Assembly: GCA_026708115.1 (NCBI GenBank)
Contig: JAPOVL010000017.1
Coordinates: forward strand, 1-64,000
DNA: 64,000 bases
Direction: 5' to 3'
From: Chloroflexota bacterium
GTDB lineage: Bacteria > Chloroflexota > Anaerolineae > Aggregatilineales > Phototrophicaceae
Made by a program: the position numbers and the translations under genes. Shown piece by piece: positions 33,582 to 43,127 of the stretch. Every line of letters starts with the position of its first letter. Position 1 is the first letter of the stretch. Below the pieces are notes generated by a model. That model was given only the letters and a program-made list of their open reading frames with translations. It was not told the origin of the DNA and did not search any database.

Positions 33582-33670
33582 TCGAAAGAGGACGATCCCC
33601 GGATCGCCCTCAATTTCAATCGTCTTCTGTTTCCCAACTTCGATTTTCCGCAATCGGATAATCGTGCAGC

Positions 33671-36394
33671 CTATTCCGCTTCCAGCAGCGTCACCTCGCC
33701 GAGTGTCTCCAATTGCTCCTGGATTTCGCTGGCGTCGCCGACCACGACGATGATGAAATCTTCGGGATGGATGTAGCTGTTCGCGATATCCAGCACGTCA
33801 TCCTTCGTAACGTCTTTGATATAGCCCAGCCATTTGTTGAGGCGGTCGAGTTCGACGCCGCGGATTTTGTAGGACGCCACCGATTCGACGAAGTCCTGAT
33901 AGGTCTCGAGCCCGAAGACGAATTCGCCGACGATGCCATCACGGGCGTCATTGATCTCTTCATCGGTAAGCGGCTCGGTTTGGATGCGTTTGATCTCCAT
34001 GAAGACTTCCTCGAGCGCCGGCGCGATCACATCGTTGCGCACGTCCGCCGAGACCCGGAAGTATCCGATATCGGCCGGGTAGCTGAAACCGGACCCGATG
34101 CTGTAGGTATAGCCCTTTTCTTCACGGATGTTTTGCACGAGGCGGGAAGAAAAGGTGCCGCCCAAGACATGGTTCATCACGCGGGCCGGGAAGTAATCGA
34201 GGCTGGCGCCCTGGATGCCGATATTGCCGATTCGGAAGGTCGCCTGTGTGCTGCCCGGACGATCTACCAGCAATATCTGCCGCCCGCTGTTTTCCGGCAG
34301 CGCTGGATAATCGATGGCCTCGGCGCTGCCTTGCCAATCGGCGAAATGCTGCTCGGCATAGGCCAGTCCCTCCTCGGTGGTGATGGCGCCGGCAATGATC
34401 AACACGGCATTGTCCGGATGACGGCGCGACTCATAGAAAGCGACAATGTCGTCGCGAGTGATGGCCTCCAAGGACTCGAAGGTGGTGGCGTTGCCATAGG
34501 GATGGCCTTCGTATAGCAGCCGCCCGAAGGTACGACCGGCGACGAAACTCGGCTGTGCCAGGTTTGCTTCCAGGGCGCTGATGCGCTCCGCTCGTTCGCG
34601 CTCGACTTCGTTTTCGGGGAAGTTGGCGTTGAGGGTCATATCGGCGAGTAGCTCGAAGGCGAGATCAACGTCTTCAATCAAAGCAAAGACACCGACGGAC
34701 ATACTGTCGCTCCCGGCCCCGCTGCCCACGACGCCGCCAACTTGTTCGATCGCGCCGGCGATGTCTTGCGCGCTGCGCGTGCTGGTACCGCGCGTGATCA
34801 AGTCACCAGCTATTCCGGCCAACCCGGGCAAATCCTGCGGCGCGGCGGTTCCGCCGCCGGCGAAATAGACATCGAGCGAGATGATGGGCATGTTGGGCTG
34901 CTCGATAACGACAACTTCCAGGCCGTTGTCCAAGACGTTTTCGGTGATGGTGGGGAAGTTGAATTCGTTCGAATCCAGGGGCGGCGGCGGTTCGCTTTGT
35001 TCGATGACGTAGCGGTAATCCGGCTCTTGTTCGACGACGTCCTCGGCGGCGTAGGGTTCCACCGGTGGCGGCGCTTCGGCATCGGTTTCCACCACGTTGA
35101 AGACGTGGCGATCGGACTCTTCCAGATACTCTATGGCAACGCGCTGGATGTCCTCGCTGGTGACCGCTTTGTAGCGGTCAACGCCAGTGAATACCGCCTG
35201 GGGATCGCCGAAATAGTAGCTTGCACTTTGCACGCTTTCGGCCAGTCCAAGAGCCGTCTCCAGTCCGAGAATCCCTCTGCTTCGTATACCCGCGATCACC
35301 TTGTCAAGCTCTGCTTGCGGAACGCCTTCATCGATGATCTTTTGCAGTTCTTCGTAGGACGCTTCCTCAAGTTCCGCCAGGTCGACGCCGACATTGCCAA
35401 CGAGAATGAAGGAGAATTGGCCCGGACCTCGATTGTCAAAGATCCAGGCGTCGGCTTGCAGCGCTTTGCCGGTGTCAACCAGTCGTTTGGCAAGGCGGCT
35501 GGAATCACCGACGCTCAGAACGCGGGAGAGCACGTTTAGCGCCGGGTAGTCTTCATGGATCAGCGGGGGGATCTCGTAAGCGACCAGCAGCGCGGGCAGA
35601 TTGATGAAGGGATCTTCGATGGTGATATATTCCGCTTCCTCTTGATCGACCGGCACAAATTCGGGCAGGGCGGGCGGGTCGTCGCCGCGCGGGATGGGGC
35701 CGAAGAGCGCATCGACCAAGGCGCGCGTCGCGTCGAAGTCGATGTCTCCAGCGACGACCAGGGTGGCATTGTTCGGGACGTAATAGGTGCGGTGGAAGCT
35801 GAGCACATCTTCGATTTGGGCCTTGTTGACATCGTCAATGTTGCCGATGGCGGGTCGCTTATAGGGTTCGTAGGAATAGGGCACGGTGATGAGGGCTTTC
35901 ACAGCCGTACCATAGGGTCGGTTATCGTAACTTCTCTGCAGTTCTTCGATGACGATGGCGCGCTGATTATCGAGGTTTTCCTGCGTCACGTCCAAGCCGC
36001 CCATACGATCCGCTTCTATCCAAAGCGCCAGCGGCAGCTGATGAGATGGCACTGTATCGTAGTAGGCAGTGTAGTCGGTGCTGACATAGGCATTTGACGA
36101 GCCGCCGACCGGTTCCAGCAACTGGTCCATGCCGTTGTCCGGAATATGCGGCGATCCTTCGAACATCATGTGTTCAAAGAGATGGGCGAAGCCACTCTTG
36201 CCTACGGGGTCATTGGCGCTGCCGACCCGATACCAGATATCGACCGCGACGGTCGGCGCCGTGGTATCGCGCACGAGGATGACTTCCAGGCCGTTATCCA
36301 GCCAATAATGTTCCAGATCGAGTTGTTGGTCCGCCGCCAGGCTGGCTCCGCCAAGAGTCAGCAGGCACAACATGAGAAAAATAAGGCGTTTCAT
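33671..36394 (-). CDS. Secreted double-domain M16 zinc peptidase
   Basis: This 907-residue protein has an N-terminal signal peptide (RLIFLMLCLLTLGGASLA) and two consecutive M16 units. The first carries the inverted zinc site HLFEHMMFEG near residue 70 and the third ligand in AIVIEELQRS about 75 residues later. The second unit, from about residue 480 (VLDNGLEVVVIEQPN), lacks HXXEH but keeps the R-Y-like REEKGYTYSIGSGFS region that contacts substrate. One active and one inactive half is the usual pattern of single-chain M16 proteases, and it probably degrades peptides outside the membrane. An acidic linker rich in Pro and Glu (about 455-480) joins the halves. AAAGGAG lies upstream of ATG 36394. 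Confidence 0.93.
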   Translation of the reverse strand: MKRLIFLMLCLLTLGGASLAADQQLDLEHYWLDNGLEVILVRDTTAPTVAVDIWYRVGSANDPVGKSGFAHLFEHMMFEGSPHIPDNGMDQLLEPVGGSSNAYVSTDYTAYYDTVPSHQLPLALWIEADRMGGLDVTQENLDNQRAIVIEELQRSYDNRPYGTAVKALITVPYSYEPYKRPAIGNIDDVNKAQIEDVLSFHRTYYVPNNATLVVAGDIDFDATRALVDALFGPIPRGDDPPALPEFVPVDQEEAEYITIEDPFINLPALLVAYEIPPLIHEDYPALNVLSRVLSVGDSSRLAKRLVDTGKALQADAWIFDNRGPGQFSFILVGNVGVDLAELEEASYEELQKIIDEGVPQAELDKVIAGIRSRGILGLETALGLAESVQSASYYFGDPQAVFTGVDRYKAVTSEDIQRVAIEYLEESDRHVFNVVETDAEAPPPVEPYAAEDVVEQEPDYRYVIEQSEPPPPLDSNEFNFPTITENVLDNGLEVVVIEQPNMPIISLDVYFAGGGTAAPQDLPGLAGIAGDLITRGTSTRSAQDIAGAIEQVGGVVGSGAGSDSMSVGVFALIEDVDLAFELLADMTLNANFPENEVERERAERISALEANLAQPSFVAGRTFGRLLYEGHPYGNATTFESLEAITRDDIVAFYESRRHPDNAVLIIAGAITTEEGLAYAEQHFADWQGSAEAIDYPALPENSGRQILLVDRPGSTQATFRIGNIGIQGASLDYFPARVMNHVLGGTFSSRLVQNIREEKGYTYSIGSGFSYPADIGYFRVSADVRNDVIAPALEEVFMEIKRIQTEPLTDEEINDARDGIVGEFVFGLETYQDFVESVASYKIRGVELDRLNKWLGYIKDVTKDDVLDIANSYIHPEDFIIVVVGDASEIQEQLETLGEVTLLEAE

Positions 36395-37453
36395 GAGATG
36401 CTTTGTCTCCTTTCGTATGGTTTGGACAAATCAAGCATCATCTAGTTCTATTATATGGTACTTACGCTAATGTAAATGAATTGTAAAAGCGAGATGTGAG
36501 TATCCCAGGCTACGGGCAGTTGCGATGGTCTAAACGAAACGGCAAACAGTCTTCACATGCGAAGGGTTCGAGACTGATTCGCAGACAGTCCTCAATGGCA
36601 AGAACGAATATAGGGAAGTTGATACCCTAGATTGACGCAAAGAATTGTCGCAATTCTAATCTGAAGCCGGGCAGGATTGACTCGCCTGTAGGCTGTCGTC
36701 TTGAGCAAGCAACGCGCATTCTATATCCGCATTCAGGCTCAATCGGCAGACCCCGATCATCTCTTGCGGTTCACATTATTTGAATCATCATATCATAGGA
36801 CGATAGGTTTGTGCTCACGGAGTCAGGGCTGCGGGTGCATTTCAGATTATTGGCAGATCACGTGGTTTTGCCGGTCAACGAGCACAGTTGACCACAGGCT
36901 CTCGATGCGCGCAGGGTGGCGTTATACGGCGAAACAATGCCCTTAAAATGCGTATGAAATGCGCCTTTTTTGGTGGATGTATCGATACAGTATGAATACA
37001 GGGCGGGTGTGCGAGGGGGGTACCCCCTGTCCGGATTTGGGGATTTTTTTCGTCACAGAGGGCGGGTGGTCAACCCCACCCCCCGGCCCCCTCCCCGAGG
37101 CATCAGGGAGGGGGAGCGCGTTTGGCGGGATTGGAGTTAGATCTGGAAGCGTCGCTACAGATGGGTTTTTTTCGCATTGTTTTGTTGCTGCTGTTGAGGG
37201 GCGCTGGCTGGCGGCGCGGAGGGGTGTGTGTTTCGGGCGACCTGATAGGTCGCCCCTACGGGATTCGAGTTTAATGAAGCTTGTAGGGGTCGGGTCGCGT
37301 AGACACTGACCGCCGACACAGCCCGTCGACACTGACCGCTGACAGAGCGGGTCGGTCGCCCCTAGCGGTTTCGACGTAAGTGAACCGTGGAGGGGTCAGA
37401 GGGTGGGGGTTGAGGCGGCAATAGTCTGAAATAGAGCCCAGGGCTGCGCAGGT
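36395..37453. other. 1.06-kb gene-free region with several repeats
   Basis: No convincing gene is seen. The M16 promoter should lie near 36400-36470. At 37087-37114 there is a C-rich hairpin, CCCCCTCCC / GGGAGGGGG. At 37235-37255 there is GGGCGACC-TGATA-GGTCGCCC followed by CCTACG, identical in core to 26498-26518. At 37302-37353 a 26-bp unit is repeated twice in tandem (GACACTGACCGC ... GTC, 22 of 26), inside TAGGGG / CCCCTA arms at 37284-37364. The left 500 bases (36470-36950) show nothing that I recognise. Confidence 0.7.
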
Positions 37454-38656
37454 TCAAACCGGGATGGTCAGCGATTCGAGGTCGCGCGGATAGTAGGTCA
37501 GCATCTCGGCGCCGCTGTCTGTGACCAGGACGGTATCGGAATGCCGGAAGCCGCCCAACTCGGGAATATATAATCCCGGCTCCACGGTGAAGACCATGCC
37601 GGCTTTGATCTCTGTGTCGTCGCCAATATCGAGGAAGGGACCTTCGTGATAGCGCAAGCCGATCGTATGCCCGCTATGATGTTTCCAGTAGGGCATGAGC
37701 TGGTGCTGGTCGAAATAGGCGCGTACTTGGCGATCGACTGCGCTGCAGGCTAGCCCCGGCTCCAGCGCTTCCATGGCGATCGTCTGCAAATTGAGCATGT
37801 GGTCAAACATGCGCTTCTGTTCGTCCGAGGGCGCGCCCAGGATCATGGTGCGCTCCAGCTCGCTGACATAACCCCAGATTGCCGCGCTGGCCCCGGTCAC
37901 CAGCACATCACCCTCCTGGAAGCTGATGTTGCTGGTCAAGGCGTGCGGGATGGCGGCGTTGCGGCCGATCTGCCCGCGATATCCGGCGATGGCGCCTTCG
38001 TAGTATTCGCTGTTGCCGCGCCAAATCGGTCCGATGCTGTCCAGCATCATGAGCGTGGCTTCGCCGCTGGCGCGTTGCGACACTTCGACCTCGCCAATGC
38101 CGACCTCGGTGTATTTTTGCAGCAGCATATGCGCCAGATTGCCCCATTTGCAGCTTTCTTTTAGCAGGGCGATTTCCGCCGCCGACTTGACCATCATCTG
38201 GTCTTCAATAGGCGCGCGGCAGTTGAGGACCTCGTTGCCTGTGAGTCCTGAGAGCGGTTCGCCGCGATAGCCGAAGATCCAGGGATAGCCGTCGCTGTCG
38301 GCGCCGACTGTGCCGCTGAGGCCCATGTCTTTGAGCAGATCAGCCAGGACATGCATCGGGTGCTTGAGATCGGGAAATTCGGGGTAGTGGGCGACGCGGT
38401 CGATGACGGACATGGAAGCGGCGTGTTCAAGTTCCAGGCGCGGGACGAGCAGCGCCCGCTGGCCGGCGCGGTTCATGACGTAGGCCATGGGTCGCTCGGT
38501 GGGGATGAAGGCGAAGCCGGCGTAATACTTGATGTAGTCGGCGTCGAAGAGTACGAGGCCGCTGACGCCGAGTTCGTCTATGATTTCTCCCAGGCGCTCG
38601 TTGCGCCCGGCGTATTCGGCGTCGCTGATTTTGAGTTGGGTGGTGGTAAGGGGCAT
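37454..38656 (-). CDS. M24 (creatinase/prolidase fold) protein lacking most metal ligands
   Basis: This 400-residue protein has the pita-bread fold: a creatinase N-terminal domain to about residue 150 (GLVLFDADYIKYYAGF), then the M24 domain. In active aminopeptidases the ligands are Asp, Asp, His, Glu, Glu. Here the first two positions read VLVTGASAAIWGYVSELERT, with no Asp at either place. The His remains in HHSGHTIGL and a Glu in FTVEPGLY, but the last Glu is replaced in GGFRHSDTVLVT. It is therefore unlikely to be a metal peptidase and may act like creatinase, which needs no metal. GGAGG lies 6 bases before ATG 38656. It is the last gene on this strand below the dihydropyrimidinase, so hydrolysis of an amidine or ureide is possible. 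Confidence 0.85.
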   Translation of the reverse strand: MPLTTTQLKISDAEYAGRNERLGEIIDELGVSGLVLFDADYIKYYAGFAFIPTERPMAYVMNRAGQRALLVPRLELEHAASMSVIDRVAHYPEFPDLKHPMHVLADLLKDMGLSGTVGADSDGYPWIFGYRGEPLSGLTGNEVLNCRAPIEDQMMVKSAAEIALLKESCKWGNLAHMLLQKYTEVGIGEVEVSQRASGEATLMMLDSIGPIWRGNSEYYEGAIAGYRGQIGRNAAIPHALTSNISFQEGDVLVTGASAAIWGYVSELERTMILGAPSDEQKRMFDHMLNLQTIAMEALEPGLACSAVDRQVRAYFDQHQLMPYWKHHSGHTIGLRYHEGPFLDIGDDTEIKAGMVFTVEPGLYIPELGGFRHSDTVLVTDSGAEMLTYYPRDLESLTIPV

Positions 38657-38746
38657 GACTTGCCTCCGCTAGCGTGCTGTGAGTTTGTGGGGATTATAGC
38701 GCGGGCGGCCCAAGACAGCGATACAGGCGACCCCAGCCGAGTTGCA

Positions 38747-39316
38747 TCAGGAGAAAAGCGCGTCAAGCTCGAGACTGAAGCCAGGCAGAACATGCTCGCC
38801 GGAGAGGCTGCCGTCGGCGTCTATGGATTGGCTTTGGATCTTGCCGCTGGCGTCAAGCCGGCAGACTTCGACGCGCTTGTTGTCGGGAATGACGATCCAG
38901 ACCAGTTGCGTGCCATGCTGTAGATATAAGGCGGCTTTTCGACGAATCTGCGGCATGGTGTTACTAGGAGAGACGATCTCGACAGCGAGATCGGGCATAA
39001 CGGGTACGAATTTTTTCGTTAGTGGAGGTGTTTTGCGATCAGTGCGCCTGAATGCGACATCGGGCGATAATAGTGTACTTGGATCATCGGGTGAGTAGTA
39101 TCCAACGTCTACTGCGGGAATGCCAAGATTACGCTCTGGGTCAAATAAGCGAATAAAGTGAAAAATGTCACCTGCCAGCAATCCTTGCTCTTCACCAGTC
39201 GGCGCGATCTCGAACAATTCTCCTTCGATGAGCTCAAAGTGTTTGTCGGCGTTTTCTGCTTGACAGACGAGTTGCCAAAGGTCGTCAATGTCGTATACGC
39301 GCTGTTGGATTGCCAT
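38747..39316 (-). CDS. Uma2-family nuclease-fold protein
   Basis: This 189-residue protein is a third, divergent Uma2 member. It shows HFELIEGELFEIAPTG, LLSPDVAFRRTD with the Asp, and DLAVEIVSPSN with the Glu; KAALYLQHGTQLVWIV follows, as in the family. It is only distantly similar to the 32-33 kb pair. No known function. It sits between the M24 and dihydropyrimidinase genes without overlap (90 and 135 bases), so it may be transcribed with them or independently. GGAG lies upstream of ATG 39316. Confidence 0.85.
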   Translation of the reverse strand: MAIQQRVYDIDDLWQLVCQAENADKHFELIEGELFEIAPTGEEQGLLAGDIFHFIRLFDPERNLGIPAVDVGYYSPDDPSTLLSPDVAFRRTDRKTPPLTKKFVPVMPDLAVEIVSPSNTMPQIRRKAALYLQHGTQLVWIVIPDNKRVEVCRLDASGKIQSQSIDADGSLSGEHVLPGFSLELDALFS

Positions 39317-39403
39317 TGCTGTCTCCAGCGCCCTCCCTCACGTTAGCCAAATCATACCATGTGGCGATACGTGTTTTCAAATGTCGCGGACGAGACCAAA
39401 AAA

Positions 39404-39423
39404 GGGCGACCAAGGAATCGCCC
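39404..39423. repeat. Degenerate GGGCGA hairpin after dihydropyrimidinase
   Basis: GGGCGA / TCGCCC around CCAAGGAA, followed by CC. It is a shortened member of the dispersed hairpin family, placed between the stop of the dihydropyrimidinase gene and the Uma2 start. Confidence 0.5.
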
Positions 39424-39451
39424 CGCATGGTTCATTATTGAATACGTCAGA

Positions 39452-40930
39452 TTACAGCACCGGCGCGTTCGGCTCCCGCGCGATGAACTGCCCGGCGCCG
39501 TTGCTGCCCAGCCAGGCATCGCCATCGACGAGCTTATTGCCCCGTTGGTAGACCTGCACAGGCAGGCCTTTGACGGTCATGCCCTCGTAGCAGTTGTAAT
39601 CGACGCGCATGTGGTGCGTAGCCGCGCTGATGGTATGTTCCTTCTGTGGATCCCAGACCAGAATGTCGGCGTCGGAGCCCACGGCGATGGTGCCTTTGCG
39701 CGGGTACATGCCAAAGATGCGCGCCGGGTTTGTGCAGTGCAGCTCTACAAAGCGCGAGGGCGAGAGCTTGCCGCTATTGACGCCGGCATGCCACATCACC
39801 ATCATGCGATCTTCCAGCCCGGGCATGCCGTTGGGGATCTTGGCAAAATTGCCCTTGCCGAGTTCTTTGCCCGGCCGGCGATAGGAGGGATCTTGTTTTT
39901 CGTAACCGACCCAATCCCGGCCGCCGGTCCGCTCGTTCCATTCTTGCCAGGGACCGTGCCCGCCGTCGTACCAGAAATCGCAATGGTCGGTGCTGACGAT
40001 TTGCAGCGTGCCATCGCGCACTGCGCCCCAGAGGACGCCGTGATCATGCTTGGAGCGGATGGGCGGCGAGCAGACGTATTTCGACCCCTCAAATCCGGGC
40101 AGCGCCATGTGGTCTGCGACGGTGAGGAAGAAGTATTGCACGCAGGTCTCGCCCATGACCGGGTAGCCCAAGGCCCGTCCTCGCCGCAGGGCCTCGATGG
40201 CCGGCTCGCAGGTCATGTGCACAACGTAAAGCGGGCAGCCGGTCATGCCGGACATGACCACGGCGCGGTTGGTCGCTTCGCCTTCGATCTCGGGCGGGCG
40301 CGACGAGGCGTGATAAACCGGATCGGTTTTGCCTTCCGCCAGCAAAGCCGGCGTCAGGGCAGCTTCGACGTCGCCGTTTTCGGCGTGGACCATGACGATC
40401 ATGCCGTTGTCGGCGGCCACGCGCATGGTGTTGAACAGTGTCGCGTCATCGATTTGAAAGACGTTTTTGTAAGCCATGAAGAGCTTCAAGCTGGTGATGC
40501 CTTCGTCGAGCATGGTGGGAATTTCTTTCATGACGGCGTCGTTGAGATCGGTGACCGCCATGTGGAAGGCATAGTCGATCTGGGCGATATCGCGCGATTT
40601 CGCCCACCAGGTTTCCAGTCCGTCGTGCAAGCTGCCGCCGATGGGCTGTACCACGAAGTCGATATGGGTGGTGGTGCCGCCGAAAGCCGCCGCCTTATGG
40701 CCGACGTCAAAGTCGTCGTTGCTGATGGTGCCGCCGAAGGGCAAGTCGAGGTGCGTATGCACGTCGATGCCGCCGGGCATCAAGTATTTGCCGGCGCAAT
40801 CAACCAGGTCATGTCCATTGCCGTCGAGGTCGCGCCCGATCAGCGTGATGATCTCGCCCTCGACCAGGACATCGGCTTTGATCATGTCGCTGGCGGTGAT
40901 GATCGTTCCGTTTTTGAATACCGTTCCCAT
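39452..40930 (-). CDS. hydA: Dihydropyrimidinase (D-hydantoinase)
   Basis: This 492-residue zinc enzyme opens dihydrouracil, dihydrothymine or hydantoins to N-carbamoyl amino acids, step two of reductive pyrimidine breakdown. Visible motifs are MPGGIDVHTHLD, the carboxylated Lys in SLKLFMAYKN, His in MVHAENGDV, YVVHMTCEPA and the Asp in ISTDHCDFW. Length and motifs match the bacterial dihydropyrimidinase family closely. AAGGAG lies 7 bases before ATG 40930. The LLM oxidoreductase and semialdehyde dehydrogenase genes lie upstream on the same strand. The preceding enzyme (dihydropyrimidine dehydrogenase) and beta-ureidopropionase are not in the window. Confidence 0.95.
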   Translation of the reverse strand: MGTVFKNGTIITASDMIKADVLVEGEIITLIGRDLDGNGHDLVDCAGKYLMPGGIDVHTHLDLPFGGTISNDDFDVGHKAAAFGGTTTHIDFVVQPIGGSLHDGLETWWAKSRDIAQIDYAFHMAVTDLNDAVMKEIPTMLDEGITSLKLFMAYKNVFQIDDATLFNTMRVAADNGMIVMVHAENGDVEAALTPALLAEGKTDPVYHASSRPPEIEGEATNRAVVMSGMTGCPLYVVHMTCEPAIEALRRGRALGYPVMGETCVQYFFLTVADHMALPGFEGSKYVCSPPIRSKHDHGVLWGAVRDGTLQIVSTDHCDFWYDGGHGPWQEWNERTGGRDWVGYEKQDPSYRRPGKELGKGNFAKIPNGMPGLEDRMMVMWHAGVNSGKLSPSRFVELHCTNPARIFGMYPRKGTIAVGSDADILVWDPQKEHTISAATHHMRVDYNCYEGMTVKGLPVQVYQRGNKLVDGDAWLGSNGAGQFIAREPNAPVL

Positions 40931-41068
40931 TTTTGTCTCCTTTTTCGATAGCTGTTCTTGCCGATGGGCGATCGGGCGGGTCGCATCTGCCAGTGAGCGA
41001 CGATAGTCAACTAGAGGCCAGGACGATCTTCTTCCCGTGTTCCGTCGCTGTGGTTCTTCGCCGCTGCC

Positions 41069-41629
41069 TCAAATCTCGACGCCGTGATATATCTCCGCCA
41101 GCGGCAAGTCACAACCCAATACTGATAGCGGGATGACGGCGTCCAAGCCCGCGTATGCCTGGGTCTGCCAGCCGCTTGCAGCGCGCGAGGCCACTTCGAC
41201 TTGCGCTTTGAATTGGTCGATGATGAGATAGACTTGTAGTGAAGGGATGCTTTGGTACAAGTCGCGCTTGAAGCCACGGTCTTTATTGGCTGTTGCGGGC
41301 GAGAGCACTTCTGCGACCAACGTGGGATTGAAGAGGTTGATGGCTTGCTCATCAAGCTCCGATTCTCCGCAGACGAGGCTCAAGTCCGGATAGAGATAGC
41401 GCGCAGGGCTGACACGGATGCGCATGGCGCTGCTGTAAAAGTGAAACTCGCCATCCCTCAGGCGCAGTCTAAGCGCGAAACCAACGTTCAACATTATTTC
41501 TGCGTGATAAGCTGTACCGCCGGTCATCGGATGCACCTCGCCATCAATGTATTCATTCTTGTATTCGCTGGCTTCATCGAAGGCGAAATACTCTTCGACG
41601 GTCATCTTGCGGATGCTGTCGACAACCAT
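41069..41629 (-). CDS. Uma2-family nuclease-fold protein
   Basis: This 186-residue fourth Uma2 member has NEYIDGEVHPMTGGTAYH, YLYPDLSLVCGE with the Asp and TLVAEVLSPATANKD with the Glu. ATG 41629 is chosen because MVVDSIRKMTVEEYFAF starts the fold; GGGGAGG lies about 12 bases upstream, while the frame is open to 41725 into the LLM gene. It lies between the LLM oxidoreductase and the dihydropyrimidinase, and so interrupts the catabolic cluster. Its function is unknown, and the position suggests a later insertion. Confidence 0.85.
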   Translation of the reverse strand: MVVDSIRKMTVEEYFAFDEASEYKNEYIDGEVHPMTGGTAYHAEIMLNVGFALRLRLRDGEFHFYSSAMRIRVSPARYLYPDLSLVCGESELDEQAINLFNPTLVAEVLSPATANKDRGFKRDLYQSIPSLQVYLIIDQFKAQVEVASRAASGWQTQAYAGLDAVIPLSVLGCDLPLAEIYHGVEI

Positions 41630-41663
41630 GATATTATTGTCCTCCCCGAGCTGGATTTGCGTC

Positions 41664-42659
41664 CTAGTGAAAGGCCGGGATGATTTTCTCGCCGTATTCT
41701 GCCACGATGCGCTCTTCTTCACCACACATCAGGTAAATGTTGAATTGCGTCACGCCGGCTGCCTCCAGGTCCTTGAGCTTGGCAATGTGGTCGTCGACGC
41801 TGCCCAGGATGCCAAAGGCGTCCACGATGTCTTCCGTTATAAAGTCTAGATGGTCCGCGTCCTTGTCAGCATGCTCTTTGTAATCGTAACCCTTGCGTCC
41901 TTCAATGTAGTCGGTCAAGCTGGCGGGTATATCCGGGCTGTCCATTCCATAGCGTTCGACGATATCGGCCACATGATTTCCCACCATGGCCGGGAACCAG
42001 CGCGTTTGCTCACGCGCTTTGTCCATATCCCCGATCCAGACTGGCGCCGCCGACATGATCCCGTAATTTGACATGTCCAGCCCGGCCGCCTCGCCGCCAG
42101 CGATCGCCTGCTGGGAAAACCACCTGACCAATCCCGGGTCCGCCAATTGAATCACCAAGCCGTCGCCAGCGCGGCCGGCGCCCCCCAGCGCTTTGGGCCC
42201 ATAAGCCGCGATCCAGATCGGAATTTCATAGCCATTGGCCCAGGGGAATCGCGCTGATGTGTCGTCGTAGGCGACCTCGTCGCCGCGTACCAGAGCGCGC
42301 AGGACATGGGCAAAGCGCTCCATATTGGCGACGGTCATGGGCTTTTTGCCCAGCATGCGCCGCGAGCTGTCGCCACGGCCAATGCCGATCTCGATGCGGT
42401 TGCCGCTTTGTACAGCCAGCGTGGCGTACATGCTGGCCGCCACGGACCATTCCCGCACGCCCGGATTGGTCACTAGCGGTCCGTAGATCATGTCCTCGGT
42501 GTTGGCCATGCACAGCGCCATGGTTAAATAACATTCGCGCCACAGCACATGCGAATCGAAGAACCAGCCGTATTTGAATCCGGCGACTTCGGCTTGCTTG
42601 CAGAGCGCCACCGTGCGCTTTGGTGAAATATCACCTTTGAAGGTTATGCCAAAATCCAT
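41664..42659 (-). CDS. LLM-class F420/flavin-dependent oxidoreductase
   Basis: This 331-residue TIM-barrel enzyme of the luciferase-like family starts DFGITFKGDISPKRTVALCK, with YGWFFDSHVLWRE next, as in F420-dependent members. RIEIGIGRGDSSRRML near residue 90 holds the phosphate-binding loop, and the domain ends with VDDHIAKLKDLEAAGV. It resembles the group often found beside pyrimidine-degradation genes; that link is from memory of gene context and is not certain. AGGAG lies 7 bases before ATG 42659. Being next to dihydropyrimidinase, it may modify a pyrimidine-derived substrate or serve as the reductive or oxidative step otherwise missing here. Confidence 0.85.
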   Translation of the reverse strand: MDFGITFKGDISPKRTVALCKQAEVAGFKYGWFFDSHVLWRECYLTMALCMANTEDMIYGPLVTNPGVREWSVAASMYATLAVQSGNRIEIGIGRGDSSRRMLGKKPMTVANMERFAHVLRALVRGDEVAYDDTSARFPWANGYEIPIWIAAYGPKALGGAGRAGDGLVIQLADPGLVRWFSQQAIAGGEAAGLDMSNYGIMSAAPVWIGDMDKAREQTRWFPAMVGNHVADIVERYGMDSPDIPASLTDYIEGRKGYDYKEHADKDADHLDFITEDIVDAFGILGSVDDHIAKLKDLEAAGVTQFNIYLMCGEEERIVAEYGEKIIPAFH

Positions 42660-42788
42660 TATTCCACTCCTGAAGCATCTTGGGCGATTGTGTATTTTTG
42701 GGAGACCCGCTGGCTGGTCCCAAGCAATGCATTCGAATTGTTTCGCCTAGTCTGCCGCTCACGGCAGGATTTCTTTTCTCTGGTTGTG

Positions 42789-43127
42789 TTACAGATATTC
42801 CACTCTGTATTTCATACTTTCTGGTGTCTCATATTTATGCAAATGCCTAAGCGCGCGAACTATTCTGCCAATATTCCCGAGCTTGCCGCGAAAGTAAGCA
42901 ATGCCACAATGTTCAATGCCTAATTTCGCCAAATCGACGAAATGCTTGTCATAGGTACAGATTGTACGACCGGAATCAATAGCAAATTGCAGTTGCACCG
43001 TATCGTCAAGTCCGAGCCTATCGACATCCTTGGCGGTGAGTACGTCAATGCCGTGCTCTTTCAGTTGACGGGCCGCTTCGACAGGCATGTTCTCGTCAAA
43101 GTAGTAGCGAATCTTCGGTTCTGACAA
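42789..43127 (-). CDS. DUF5615 PIN-like toxin
   Basis: This 112-residue protein is a minimal PIN-like nuclease of the DUF5615 type. It has IRYYFDENMPVEAAR, where the Asp is the first acidic ligand, a middle acidic patch (VDRLGLDDTVQL) and ICTYDKHFVDLA with the third Asp. It overlaps the DUF433 gene upstream by 32 bases, the standard antitoxin-first arrangement of this pair. The predicted role is RNA cleavage under stress. It sits inside the pyrimidine cluster, so the module may help retain the locus or simply be inserted. Confidence 0.85.
   Translation of the reverse strand: MSEPKIRYYFDENMPVEAARQLKEHGIDVLTAKDVDRLGLDDTVQLQFAIDSGRTICTYDKHFVDLAKLGIEHCGIAYFRGKLGNIGRIVRALRHLHKYETPESMKYRVEYL

Noticed and set aside
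36701-36946. 81-residue plus-strand frame in the long intergenic gap
   Set aside because: No start signal, no family pattern and unusual composition; probably chance.
37302-37353. Possible CRISPR array
   Set aside because: Only two directly adjacent units with no spacer between them and no cas genes anywhere in the window.
39359-40951. 530-residue plus-strand frame opposite dihydropyrimidinase
   Set aside because: The minus strand has all catalytic motifs; the plus frame is a shadow produced by codon bias.
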